Origin: an uncultured Lachnospiraceae bacterium
GTDB lineage: Bacteria > Bacillota > Clostridia > Lachnospirales > Lachnospiraceae
Assembly: GCA_946491665.1 (NCBI GenBank)
Contig: CAMLYL010000012.1
Coordinates: 1 to 55,036, forward strand
Reading direction: 5' to 3'
Length of the DNA stretch: 55,036 nucleotides
Shown: positions 23,897-32,873 of the stretch, in pieces
How positions within the stretch are numbered: position 1 is the first letter of the stretch
How the letters are laid out: each line of letters starts with the position of its first letter
The notes under the pieces: generated by a model
Told to the model about the DNA's origin: nothing
What the model saw: the letters and a program-made list of their open reading frames with translations, nothing else
The model's database searches: none
Program-made: the position numbers and the translations under genes

Positions 23897-26203
23897 TTAT
23901 TCCTCCGGAACGCTCAGATCCCACTCACAGATAAAAGCAGAATTTTCGCCTCCCCAGGTTCCGTCATTCCAGCAATACTCAGAACTGCCGGAATAGAACA
24001 TACCGTAATTTTCATTGATATCGCCGTTGGGTTCTCCTTCGTCCCATTTTGTATATTCACCCGGAGCTCCGGTCAGCGACCAGATCCAGCTGCCTTCTGT
24101 ATCCTGATCGGAATACCCGAAATAAGCGCTGTCATAACCTCTGCTTTGCATATACTGATAAACCGCTGTGTTTTCATCTTCATTGTCAATCATACACAGA
24201 TATCCGCCAAGTCTGCTGCATTTTTTCACAGCGTCGTCATAGGTTTTTGCTCCGTCGAGAATCGCATAGTAGTGGCCGCTATAATTCATGGAGCCGATGG
24301 GAATATCCAGTACACGTTCATCTTTCATGCCCGCCTCCAGAGAATCCCATTCACAGATATAGAAGTTTGTACTGTCAGCCCGAAGAGCTCTCCACTTGTA
24401 ATTGTCAGATGCTCCCATAGCGCCGTACAGGCAGTCCTGCTCTGATCCGATATCCGGCTCGCCTTCCGTCCAGTCTGTGTAGGATAAACCTTCAAAACCA
24501 TACCAGTACCAGTTTTGAGGATATCCGTCAGAACTGGTATATATAAGACCGAGGAAAGCTGAACTGCAGTCCCTGGATTTCATATAACCTGCAATTGCGC
24601 CGTCCTCTTCTGCGGATGAAACCGTAGCCAGATGACCGCCCAGCTTCAGACACTGATTATATGCGTCCTGCCATCCTTCCGCATCATCATATATGGCATA
24701 ATAATGACCGCCGAATTCCATGGCGTTTTTCGGTATAACCGTATCAGAAAGGATCTGGCGCCGTTCCGCCACGACGCCAAGATCAGCGGCAGAAGCCAGC
24801 ACATAAGCTTTCAGCTGCGTAAGACTCATAATACTGAGAACGATGGAAAAGAAGATCAGCCAGCCCAGCGCCGTTTTCCCTCCGTCTGTGACAAGATTTC
24901 TGCGGGCTTTTACAGACTTTACATTTTTCAGGTTCTGAATCTCGCAGACAGATGAATGATAATTATGTTTTGTCAGTACCAGAGTCTTGCATTTCCCTGC
25001 CGTATACTGATGCATTTTCTCCATCACTGATTTCAGACTGTCGGGAATTGTTTTTTCAAAAACATACTCCAGCTTCCTTTTCTTTTTTCCCAGCGTTTTT
25101 CTTTTCCCTGTTACTGCTATATTGCGGACTGTCTTGCAGAGATTAATCACCAGAATAATCACGCAAAGCAGAATCAGTCCGTAGATAATCATAACCGCGG
25201 CGTATCCGGCCGGATGGCTGACGGACGGGATAGCTGCCAGAACTCTCCAGAGAGCCATATGATTATCCTTCAGTACATTCCAGAAATGGAACAGACCATA
25301 CCCCTGAAAACGGCTGAAAAACCATGCGCGGAGGAAGAACAGTAATAAAACTGCCGCGACAACAAACGCGACTGCCTTTCCGGTTTTTGCGCTGTGTCCG
25401 GACGGCAATGTCGCCGCGGATATTTCATTATGATATCTCTGTATTTTCTTTGCCATCATTTCATACTTTGTCCGAAATGATTTCAGGCCATTTATGTAAT
25501 CAGTACCTTTATATTGACGGGCAAATTCCAGAGCGACAGGAGTGCCGCTGACGATTATAAAATAGGCGCCGAAATCACTGCTTCTGACGTCAGCTTCCAT
25601 TTCTTTGTCAAAGATAAAAGTCTCTGCAAAGGGGTCGTTTTGAAATTTATGTATCAGTTTCTCATATCCGGCGACCAGTTCCGTCTCATTTTTCTGGGAA
25701 TTATTCATCATTTTCCGCAGATCCCGCAGTTCCTTTTCGAGACCATTCATTCTGTACTTTTCACTGTTGTTCAAAAACCAGCGAATATGATCCAGTTTCC
25801 GGACCGCATCACTCAGACTGTCATTTTTACCTGCCTCATAAGGAATCCGTCCGCCCCTGCTGTAATCCGGACGGATATCTGTTCGGATTCCGACTGCATG
25901 ACACAAATTTTCCAGAAGATCCAGAGCCGCATTCCTGGGAATTCCGGACTGCGTTAATTTGCCTGAAAGATCCAGAGCCTTATCCCTGCTAAGAGACACC
26001 GCCTTTGCCAGATACTGAGGAATACCGGCGTCGAATGCTTTCAGAAGATATGAAGCTTCTTCATGCATCCTGGGCGCAATATCCAGAAATGCCCCCACCG
26101 TCCGATACTGATCCAGAAGGATATCCTTTCCGAATATTTTTACAATTTCAGTATATACCTGATCCTCATCCTGCATATTTTCAATTCTGGTATATTCCGA
26201 CAC
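23897..26203 (-). CDS. Membrane protein with two C-type lectin domains (operon effector/receptor)
   Basis: A 768-aa protein. Residues 1-110 are a helical domain (FGKDILLDQYRTVGAFLDIAPRM...) of a kind I recall in Firmicute stress-signalling proteins. Residues 130-260 are helical or coiled. TM helices lie near 275-296, 332-356 and 444-465. C-type lectin domains span about 496-620 and 640-762. The second keeps the calcium/sugar motifs EPN (724-726) and WND (745-747); the first has EPD and no WND. Basic residues between TM2 and TM3 (KRKTLGKKKRK) place that loop inside, so the lectins face outward. GTG start, with GGAGGA upstream. Last gene of the kinase/PP2C/vWA operon. Confidence 0.85.
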   Translation of the reverse strand: MSEYTRIENMQDEDQVYTEIVKIFGKDILLDQYRTVGAFLDIAPRMHEEASYLLKAFDAGIPQYLAKAVSLSRDKALDLSGKLTQSGIPRNAALDLLENLCHAVGIRTDIRPDYSRGGRIPYEAGKNDSLSDAVRKLDHIRWFLNNSEKYRMNGLEKELRDLRKMMNNSQKNETELVAGYEKLIHKFQNDPFAETFIFDKEMEADVRSSDFGAYFIIVSGTPVALEFARQYKGTDYINGLKSFRTKYEMMAKKIQRYHNEISAATLPSGHSAKTGKAVAFVVAAVLLLFFLRAWFFSRFQGYGLFHFWNVLKDNHMALWRVLAAIPSVSHPAGYAAVMIIYGLILLCVIILVINLCKTVRNIAVTGKRKTLGKKKRKLEYVFEKTIPDSLKSVMEKMHQYTAGKCKTLVLTKHNYHSSVCEIQNLKNVKSVKARRNLVTDGGKTALGWLIFFSIVLSIMSLTQLKAYVLASAADLGVVAERRQILSDTVIPKNAMEFGGHYYAIYDDAEGWQDAYNQCLKLGGHLATVSSAEEDGAIAGYMKSRDCSSAFLGLIYTSSDGYPQNWYWYGFEGLSYTDWTEGEPDIGSEQDCLYGAMGASDNYKWRALRADSTNFYICEWDSLEAGMKDERVLDIPIGSMNYSGHYYAILDGAKTYDDAVKKCSRLGGYLCMIDNEDENTAVYQYMQSRGYDSAYFGYSDQDTEGSWIWSLTGAPGEYTKWDEGEPNGDINENYGMFYSGSSEYCWNDGTWGGENSAFICEWDLSVPEE

Positions 26204-26204
26204 C

Positions 26205-26552
26205 CTAGTATCCTCCTCCGGAAACCTCTAATGAATTCTGAAAATCAACCCGTGAAACATTTCCGCACCACTGACACGTACTGATTTTTTCTCCGTGGTA
26301 ACAGCTGATCTTATGGCAGGAACCACATACAATAAATCTTTTTTCTTCACAGTAAGGGCATCCCGGATAATCCTCTGCCGCCAGGAAACTGCCTGTAATC
26401 TGTACATGATCGAATCCTTCTTCTGCAGCGGTTTCCTCTCTGACAGGAAAGGACCAGGTGCGGATCCAGTCATTATTAATCTTTTGTACACGCATGCCGT
26501 ACAACTCTTTGTTGTAGCATTTTCCCAGAATTACGTTTGCTTCCAGTTTCAT
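26205..26552 (-). CDS. Stand-alone TerY-C-type zinc-ribbon protein
   Basis: A 115-aa protein. The N-terminal 60 residues form a small beta domain (ILGKCYNKELYGMRV..). The C-terminal part carries eight cysteines in GCPYC, VCGSCHKISC and CQWCG, arranged as in the TerY-C metal-binding domain usually fused to vWA proteins of tellurite-resistance-type systems. The start overlaps the PP2C stop (ATGA); the lectin gene begins 1 bp after its stop. Probably a metal-dependent adaptor between the phosphosignalling core and the lectin protein (inference). Confidence 0.75.
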   Translation of the reverse strand: MKLEANVILGKCYNKELYGMRVQKINNDWIRTWSFPVREETAAEEGFDHVQITGSFLAAEDYPGCPYCEEKRFIVCGSCHKISCYHGEKISTCQWCGNVSRVDFQNSLEVSGGGY

Positions 26553-27961
26553 TTTTTGGTCTCCTTTGTATCTGTTCCGTCATTTGCTATGATATCTGCC
26601 TGTTTCTCCAGTTTCTGTCCGATGATATCTATGCAGTTTCTGGTACTGTATTCTATTCTTTCCAGAATGACTGCCGCTCCCTGCAGAGTTTTCTGTGTCA
26701 GGGAAGTCTGGCTGTCCTCCGAGGATGAATCATATTCTGTCATTCCGTGAAATACTTCCGCAGAAGTTCTCTGTTCTCTGTCCCTGGCTGACTGCTCTTC
26801 CTGCAGCCTGCGCCGGGCTTCTTTCAGTTCTGCTCTCTGCCGCTCAATCTCTTCTTTCTGTTTTGACAATTTTTCCTTTTCTTTTGCGTAACGAAGTTCC
26901 GCTTCTTTCCAGCGGCGTTCCTCTTCTTTCAGCCTTTTTTCCGCCTGCCGGCGGTTTTCTTCCAGACGGCGCAGCTCCTTCTCCCGCCGACGCCTCTCCT
27001 CTTCCTCCCGTCGGCGTTCTTCTTCCCGGCGCGCAAGTTCCATCTGCCGTTTTCTTTCCTCCAGCCGCTTCTTTTCGGCAATCCGTCGTTCCTGATCCGC
27101 CTTTTTTTTCTCTTCAATCAGATTCAGGAGCACAGCTTTCTTATCATTCAGCATTTCAGAATCAAAAACAGCAGCTACAGAAATATCATCTCCGCTCCCT
27201 TTCTGGGTAAAGTTCTGAAGATTTTTTTTCAGACTGATCGAAACCTGCTCAGAATCCATCATGTAGGTCAGACGGATATGATAATCTTTTAAATTTTCCT
27301 CACTGTCAAAGGATTTGCACAGCCCGTCGCTGGAAACTGTCATAGAAAGCGGCTGCCTGTCCTCAAAATAATGCTGAAACCGGTCCTTGCTCTGTTTATC
27401 GCAGACAGAAGAAGTCATGTTCGCCACACTGTAGGGATCTTCGATCGGAATAGAAACCGTGCCGTCATCGTAAACGACTGCAAATGTTCCGTCGCCGACC
27501 AGCATGCCATAACTGTAGCCTTCCGCCATAACAGCAATCAATACTGTGCAGCCATAATAAGAATGCCAGTCGGCCTCTCTGCCGCTTTTCTCATTTTCTT
27601 TTTCAATGATTTTCTTCTCTTCGGGAGTCAGTTCATGATCATCATGATGAATTTCTATTTTTTCATTCCATTTTGCAATGAAATAACATTCCATCCGATT
27701 CAGGATGTAGTCCGGATTTTTCCGGATTGCCGCCGTGAAGCCTTCGTAATCCTCCATAAAAGCGCTGACTGTATCCAGTGCGGCCTGCACCGCAAATCTG
27801 GATCCGATCTCACTGCGGATATATTTTGAACCTCCATGGCCGTCGGAGACTGCTGCGGCAGCATAGTGTTCTTTTACCAGTTCTCCTGCAGCATCCTGAC
27901 AGATTTTGTTATATTTAATATGATCCGCTCCCTGCACAACGCACTGTATTCCCTGAAACAT
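26549..27961 (-). CDS. PP2C-family protein phosphatase with coiled-coil tail
   Basis: A 470-aa protein. The catalytic domain (1 to about 270) keeps the PP2C motifs: QDA at 22-24, DGHGG at 40-44, GDG mid-domain, SSDGL, and GSGDDIS near its end, which together bind two metal ions. Residues about 275-395 are an uninterrupted Glu/Arg/Lys-rich coiled coil, followed by about 70 residues with a possible amphipathic helix. No TM segment. It probably dephosphorylates targets of the operon kinase; the coiled coil suggests dimerisation or tethering. It is encoded 24 bp after a vWA gene and overlaps the zinc-ribbon gene by 4 bp. Confidence 0.93.
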   Translation of the reverse strand: MFQGIQCVVQGADHIKYNKICQDAAGELVKEHYAAAAVSDGHGGSKYIRSEIGSRFAVQAALDTVSAFMEDYEGFTAAIRKNPDYILNRMECYFIAKWNEKIEIHHDDHELTPEEKKIIEKENEKSGREADWHSYYGCTVLIAVMAEGYSYGMLVGDGTFAVVYDDGTVSIPIEDPYSVANMTSSVCDKQSKDRFQHYFEDRQPLSMTVSSDGLCKSFDSEENLKDYHIRLTYMMDSEQVSISLKKNLQNFTQKGSGDDISVAAVFDSEMLNDKKAVLLNLIEEKKKADQERRIAEKKRLEERKRQMELARREEERRREEEERRRREKELRRLEENRRQAEKRLKEEERRWKEAELRYAKEKEKLSKQKEEIERQRAELKEARRRLQEEQSARDREQRTSAEVFHGMTEYDSSSEDSQTSLTQKTLQGAAVILERIEYSTRNCIDIIGQKLEKQADIIANDGTDTKETKK

Positions 27962-27985
27962 AGCCCCAATTCCCTTCCTTTCTTT

Positions 27986-28822
27986 TTACCAGCCGCTTTC
28001 ATAATCCAGATCAGATAAATCTGACGCCATAATATCATTTTTCATTTCTGTCAGAACATCACGCATCATCTCCTGCTTTTTCCCGGCCACATCTTTCTCT
28101 GTCAGCTCCATGGACGCTTCTTCTACAGGAATGGAACTGCTGCCGATCTGGGATGAAGCAATGGAAATATGCCGCACCAGCTGATATAACATTTCGGTAT
28201 TTTTTGCCTCTATTACAAATTCGGGATCGCCGGTAAATTCTTCCAGAATATGCTTATCGACTCCTCTGCCAAGGGCCAGGGCAATTTTAATTCCCGCCTG
28301 GAACCATTTGTTTTTCTTCAGCGCTTCCAGACCGCGTCTGTAGTTATCTGTGGGATATCCATCCGTGATCAGAAATACGACCGGCGCGTAAGACAGCGAG
28401 GGAGAGTTCAGGAACTGCCTTCTTGACATTTTCGTATTCAGTTCCTCCAGCGCCATCCCCAGATCAGTGACGCCATCTGCAGACAGTTCCCGCCAGTTCT
28501 GAAATTCCTCCAGCAGTACAGGTTCCGGAGTAATCCATTCCCAGCCGGAGCCAAACTCCAGCACAGCCACACGGATATCTGTATTGGAGCCGCCGACAGC
28601 AATCAGCTCCGGAAGCACTTCCCTCATGGCGCGGTTCATTGTATCTATCCGCTCTCCCTTCATGCTGGAAGAAACATCAATCAGAAAAAACAGCACCATA
28701 TTTTTCTTTACCGGGGAAAAAGTTTTTAACGGATCATCCTCCGCGCATTCTGCTTCCTCCATAAACATATCCATATCCACATTTTCAAAATCCCATTCCA
28801 TATCTCGTGCCATTTTACTCAT
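27986..28822 (-). CDS. TerY-like vWA domain protein (paralogue B)
   Basis: A 278-aa protein with an acidic N-terminus and a vWA domain whose MIDAS motif is DVSSSM (Asp49), with later Thr and Asp in TDGYPTD. After the domain comes a tail SSQIGSSS...LTEKDVAGKKQEM...DYESGW that is closely mirrored in the vWA protein at 31979-32842. TerY-type vWA proteins bind partners through the metal site in kinase/phosphatase triads. GGAGGG lies only 2 bases before this ATG; the in-frame ATG at 28813 (MARDM) has better spacing and may be the real start. Confidence 0.88.
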   Translation of the reverse strand: MSKMARDMEWDFENVDMDMFMEEAECAEDDPLKTFSPVKKNMVLFFLIDVSSSMKGERIDTMNRAMREVLPELIAVGGSNTDIRVAVLEFGSGWEWITPEPVLLEEFQNWRELSADGVTDLGMALEELNTKMSRRQFLNSPSLSYAPVVFLITDGYPTDNYRRGLEALKKNKWFQAGIKIALALGRGVDKHILEEFTGDPEFVIEAKNTEMLYQLVRHISIASSQIGSSSIPVEEASMELTEKDVAGKKQEMMRDVLTEMKNDIMASDLSDLDYESGW

Positions 28823-28840
28823 TTCCCTCCGGATTTCATA

Positions 28841-29461
28841 CTACTCCAACATTTTTAATATTGCCTGTTCCACAAAATCAACCGCGCCACTTCCGGACGC
28901 ATGAATCACATGTTTCTCACTTCCCGCAAAAGTCCGGAGCAGTTCCAGATTTTCCAGATTTGAAAAACTGATCACGATCCGTCTCCCGGAGCGGAATGCA
29001 GGAACTGCCGTCAGCTCCTTCAGCCCCTTCTGGTACATGTCCGAAGCCAGACCGTCAGAAAATAAAACAAAATAATCTCTTGACCCTTTTGCCCCCTGCG
29101 CCTGCCACGCTGCGCTGTTCAGACGCGACGCAAGCTGTGAGAACGCCCTGCCGAGACTGGAAAACGATCCTGAGCGTGTTCTTTCCCATGCTCCAAATTG
29201 GGAAATAGTTATCGGAGCGTCGGTCTTCCACTCCACCTGCTCATCCAGCTCGGCAACCGCAATCCGGATATCATTTCTGTCCAGTTCGGACAGCAGTTCT
29301 TCCATGACAGTATTAATTGTACCGATTGTGGTTCCGTCCATGCTGCCGGAACGGTCGATAAGAAAGGTCACTCTTTTAATTATTTCCGGCTTATCGCCGG
29401 TAATGTCATCAAACATACTTTCATCCCAGCCGCTGCCGTCCATATTCATTATTTCACTCAT
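28841..29461 (-). CDS. TerY-like vWA domain protein (short paralogue C)
   Basis: A 206-aa protein that is essentially one vWA domain. MIDAS is DRSGSM (Asp36), with SDGLASD further on. It lacks the SSQIGS...DYxxGW tail of its two paralogues. Its start lies inside the end of the pseudokinase gene (8-bp overlap), with GGAGAAG upstream, so the two are translationally coupled and perhaps form a complex. Confidence 0.88.
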   Translation of the reverse strand: MSEIMNMDGSGWDESMFDDITGDKPEIIKRVTFLIDRSGSMDGTTIGTINTVMEELLSELDRNDIRIAVAELDEQVEWKTDAPITISQFGAWERTRSGSFSSLGRAFSQLASRLNSAAWQAQGAKGSRDYFVLFSDGLASDMYQKGLKELTAVPAFRSGRRIVISFSNLENLELLRTFAGSEKHVIHASGSGAVDFVEQAILKMLE

Positions 29462-30527
29462 TGTTCTTCTCCGTCTTCTGGTCTATATGCCACACATCAC
29501 CTCCGGGAAGTGTGATGGAAAGCCCCGGCCATACAGGCACCCCCTGATTTTTTGCCACTTCCCGCCGGCTCTGATCCGGAAAAACAGCCACCCAGATATC
29601 ATCCGAAGTGTTTTTTACTCCATATATTCCTTTTCTCTGCCTGTTTTCCACCACAACCGCCACTTCTTCCCGGTCATCCGGCCGCTCCGGATCCAGCTGA
29701 CAGCGCCGGATCGACGTACCATTGCTGATATATATATTTCTCCCTCTGCATCCTAACGCATAGTATATTTTGCCACAGCGTGGACAGCGGTAATTACCGT
29801 TCTCAGTAGTTATATAGGTCTGAATAAAACCGCCGTATCCGCAGTCACAGGGCAGCGCGGAGCTTACTTCGTTCAGAATGCGTTTCCATTGTCCAGGGGA
29901 TAACCGGCGCGTCCTGTCCTCCTTTCCATACAGGAAAACTTCCGTAAATGCATCCTGAAGCACCTGGGGATAATAATTCCAGTAACGAATGAGATATCCC
30001 TGGATTCCATATACCGGCCGGTTCCTGCAGGTGAATTCTTCCATATTAAATATTCCGTCTGATGCATACCAGAGATATTCCTGTTCCGGGGAATAAAACA
30101 CGTTTGCAAAGCTGGAGGCCCCGCTCAGGGGATGCCCTCCATGATAAAAAAGATCAAACAAAAGCATTGCCAGCGTCCAGTTCTGCGACTCCGATGTCAG
30201 CGTTTCCGTTTCGCCCAGAATCAGTTCCGGCGCACTGTAAAAAGCAATCCTCTGCTTCTCTGACAATGCCAGGCTTCTGCCGACAATCTTTTTGTCATCC
30301 CGGAATGTCATCCGGCCGGTTCTGGAATCAAATAAAAATGCATCCCGGTCAACATCGGCATAACCCAGGTGCTGACTGTCCCACTGATCATACAGATCCG
30401 CCAGTTCTCCGGCCGCGCAGAGCAGCGCCTGCATCGTAGCAAACCGGACTGTATAATTCTGAGCCGATCCGGGGACGTCCACCTGTCTTTCTGTGGCATA
30501 ATCTTTCAATGTCCATATTGTATCCAT
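29454..30527 (-). CDS. Pseudokinase with zinc ribbon and C-terminal beta domain
   Basis: A 357-aa protein related to the adjacent kinase but without the N-lobe: no Gly-rich loop and no VAIK lysine. The catalytic-loop region is YADVDRD (Asp58), DFG is replaced by DDKK (77-80), and APE is kept (99-101). It is followed by a Cys4 ribbon (CDCG...CPRCG) and a beta module VENRQRKGIYGVKN...PVWPGLSI that is the same as the kinase's C-terminal module. A regulatory or scaffolding subunit is likely. It is encoded 15 bp after the kinase gene, with AAGGG before the ATG. Confidence 0.72.
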   Translation of the reverse strand: MDTIWTLKDYATERQVDVPGSAQNYTVRFATMQALLCAAGELADLYDQWDSQHLGYADVDRDAFLFDSRTGRMTFRDDKKIVGRSLALSEKQRIAFYSAPELILGETETLTSESQNWTLAMLLFDLFYHGGHPLSGASSFANVFYSPEQEYLWYASDGIFNMEEFTCRNRPVYGIQGYLIRYWNYYPQVLQDAFTEVFLYGKEDRTRRLSPGQWKRILNEVSSALPCDCGYGGFIQTYITTENGNYRCPRCGKIYYALGCRGRNIYISNGTSIRRCQLDPERPDDREEVAVVVENRQRKGIYGVKNTSDDIWVAVFPDQSRREVAKNQGVPVWPGLSITLPGGDVWHIDQKTEKNNE

Positions 30528-30542
30528 GCTGAATCCCTTCTT

Positions 30543-31922
30543 CTACCACAATACTCTGGCCTTGACATCGTTGCCGAAATCAATTTTCAGACCCTTCCAG
30601 ATAGGCGCTCCCGCTCCCGGAGGAACTTCCCGTATCTCCCCATTTGGGAATACGGTCTGCCAGGTTTTTCCGGAAAGGTTCTTAATGCCAAATAAGCCCT
30701 TCTTATTCCTGTTCTCAATCACTTCTCCTGTGACTGTTTCATAATCCTCTGCCTTTTCCGTATAACACCGGTACAGCTTCAGCCCCGGATAAAGAGGCGT
30801 CAGCATATCTTTAATCTGCAGTGTGTAAATGTTGGCGCCGCAGGTTTTGCACTTGCACACATAATGCTCAACGTGATGGAACAGCGTGGAATAAGTGACC
30901 TTCCCGCAACCCGGACAATGAATAATGTCGGAGCGCAGCCGGATCAGAATCTCCTGCCACTTCTTTTCAATGATACGTTTGCCGGGATCATACATGCCCT
31001 CTGTAAATGCTTTTACAAAAGTATCTCTCAGATAGGAAGGAAACATGGGCCAGAGTTTAATCGCATTATTGTGTACTCCGCGGACCGGCCGGTTGGAACT
31101 GTTGGCAGGATCGTAAATAAATACCGGTTCCTTTCCATAATGAAGCAGTTCTTTTGCTTCCGTCAGCACAACGCTCTGGAGAACCTTTTTCCCCTCCAGC
31201 GGATCTGCCCGGAAAAAGAGCCGGAACAGAACAACCGCAAGCGAATACCGGTCCGTAAGAACATCCGGTTTCGCCACGCCCCGCACGATTTCCGGAGCCA
31301 TATAGCCGGGGAAGCCTCCGATACCGAAGTTTACGCCGTCAGGCGCCACGTTATCACAGTCACAGACCAGCACATCCCCGGTCTTGGGATTTATGAAAAA
31401 GCCTCCGCCGTTCAGATCCTGATAGCTTTTTCCGGCGCGGTGCAGCGACCGGAATGCCTTGACGATATTTATGGCTGCCGTCACCTGAGCGTCCAGAGAT
31501 TCAAACCTGTGTAGGACCTTGACCGCATTCTGTCCCTTAACTGCAGGTTTTTTCCAGTGGTATCCCATATACAGATCGTCAAACTCTGTATATTCTGCCG
31601 GAGCAGGATCCATCAGATAGCCGAAGGTCTTCGTCTTTCCATTGACCATGTAATATTTAGAGACATGCTTGGGCCAGAGGAACTTTCTGCTTCCTTCCGG
31701 GGCTCCGTCCCGCACATTCTGGATCAGATTATTCCGAAACTCTTCCGGATGTTTCAGTTTGTTATAAAAATACCATTTCAGAGCGTACTCTCTGCCCTGA
31801 TATTTCACAATATAGACGATACCCTGTCCTCCGGATCCAATCTCCCTGCCTACAACAGCTTCTCCGCCGTCTTCCATGGGGATTCTCTCCCCGTTTTTTA
31901 ATCTGTATTTTTCTTCACTCAT
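30543..31922 (-). CDS. TerY-P-type Ser/Thr protein kinase with zinc ribbon
   Basis: A 459-aa protein. The kinase domain covers about 20-330: Gly-loop GSGGQGIVY (29-37), Lys49, catalytic Asp169 in YQDLNGGG, a DFG equivalent DCDN (188-191) and MAPE (208-211). The N of HRDxxxxN is replaced, as I recall for this kinase family. A Cys4 zinc ribbon follows (CPGC 336-339, CKTC 358-361), then a beta module (VIENRNKKGLFGIKNLSG...) of FHA-like appearance. The start at 31922 is chosen for its GGGAG; an upstream GTG has no spacing to a ribosome binding site. Core kinase of the operon. Confidence 0.9.
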   Translation of the reverse strand: MSEEKYRLKNGERIPMEDGGEAVVGREIGSGGQGIVYIVKYQGREYALKWYFYNKLKHPEEFRNNLIQNVRDGAPEGSRKFLWPKHVSKYYMVNGKTKTFGYLMDPAPAEYTEFDDLYMGYHWKKPAVKGQNAVKVLHRFESLDAQVTAAINIVKAFRSLHRAGKSYQDLNGGGFFINPKTGDVLVCDCDNVAPDGVNFGIGGFPGYMAPEIVRGVAKPDVLTDRYSLAVVLFRLFFRADPLEGKKVLQSVVLTEAKELLHYGKEPVFIYDPANSSNRPVRGVHNNAIKLWPMFPSYLRDTFVKAFTEGMYDPGKRIIEKKWQEILIRLRSDIIHCPGCGKVTYSTLFHHVEHYVCKCKTCGANIYTLQIKDMLTPLYPGLKLYRCYTEKAEDYETVTGEVIENRNKKGLFGIKNLSGKTWQTVFPNGEIREVPPGAGAPIWKGLKIDFGNDVKARVLW

Positions 31923-31978
31923 CTCTGTGTCTCCCTGTTCTGTATCTGCTGTTTTTATCGCCGGGCAAAGGATGGTTT

Positions 31979-32842
31979 TTACCACCCTTTGTCATAATCC
32001 ATGTCATCTGCATCTGAGAATTCAGTTTCCATCAGATCCACAACAGCATCTTTCATCTGCTTCTTTTTTGTATCTGCCACATCCTCTGCGGTCAGCTCCC
32101 TGCCGTCATCCGTAAGGGACATGCTCTTGCTCCCGATCTGGGAAGACGTTACAGCAAGAAACCGGATCAGACGCTTTAATTCCTCCGCTCCGTGAGCCTG
32201 GATCGCCAGTTCCGGATCTCCGGTAAATTCTCTTAAAACATCCATATCAGGATGGGAACCGATACCGACAGCGATCTTAATACCATATCTGTACCAGCTG
32301 TTCTTCTTCAGAAGTTCCAGTCCTTTCCTCCAGTCGTCATTGGGCGCACCGTCAGACATCAGGAAAATAACCGGCGCAAACGAAAGCGAAGGTTTACTCA
32401 TAAAAGCGGAACGTGAAAGCTTGCGGTTCAGTTCCTCAAATGCCGCGCCCATCGCAGTCATGCCTGTCACAGACTGCCGCGGCCACTGCTGATACTCTTC
32501 CACCCGCACAGGCTCCGGAGTAATCCAGGAGACAGTTGAATCATACCGCAATGCGGCAATACTGATATCCGTTTCGCTTCCCCCCAGACCGATCAGCTCC
32601 GGAAGCAGCTCCTCCATTGTTGTATTCACTGTCCCGATCTTCGTGCCTCCCATACTGCCGGAAGTATCAATCACGAAAAAGATCGTCATGCTTTTCTTGG
32701 AAGGTTCCATACCCTCCAGGAAATCTTCTTCCCCTGCTGTCACATCGCTCTGCACTTCATCGCTGCCCCAGCCTTCTGTGTCAACATTCTCAAATCCATT
32801 CATTTCAAAATCCATTTTGTCGTTCATATTTTTATCATCCAT
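31979..32842 (-). CDS. TerY-like vWA domain protein (paralogue A)
   Basis: A 287-aa protein. An acidic N-terminal 45 residues precede the vWA domain with MIDAS DTSGSM (Asp59) and SDGAPND. The C-terminal tail SSQIGSKS...LTAEDVADTKKKQM...DYDKGW matches that of the 27986-28822 protein. In TerY-P triads the vWA protein is thought to work with the kinase and PP2C; here it directly precedes the kinase gene (56 bp). AGAGGAAA lies upstream of the ATG. Confidence 0.92.
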   Translation of the reverse strand: MDDKNMNDKMDFEMNGFENVDTEGWGSDEVQSDVTAGEEDFLEGMEPSKKSMTIFFVIDTSGSMGGTKIGTVNTTMEELLPELIGLGGSETDISIAALRYDSTVSWITPEPVRVEEYQQWPRQSVTGMTAMGAAFEELNRKLSRSAFMSKPSLSFAPVIFLMSDGAPNDDWRKGLELLKKNSWYRYGIKIAVGIGSHPDMDVLREFTGDPELAIQAHGAEELKRLIRFLAVTSSQIGSKSMSLTDDGRELTAEDVADTKKKQMKDAVVDLMETEFSDADDMDYDKGW

Positions 32843-32873
32843 ATCCGTTTCCTCTTATCTTTTTATAATATTT

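Noticed and set aside
31920-31985. Upstream GTG start for the kinase overlapping the vWA-A stop
   Set aside because: The only purine-rich sequence abuts the GTG with no spacing, whereas the ATG at 31922 has GGGAG at a suitable distance and begins just before the kinase domain.
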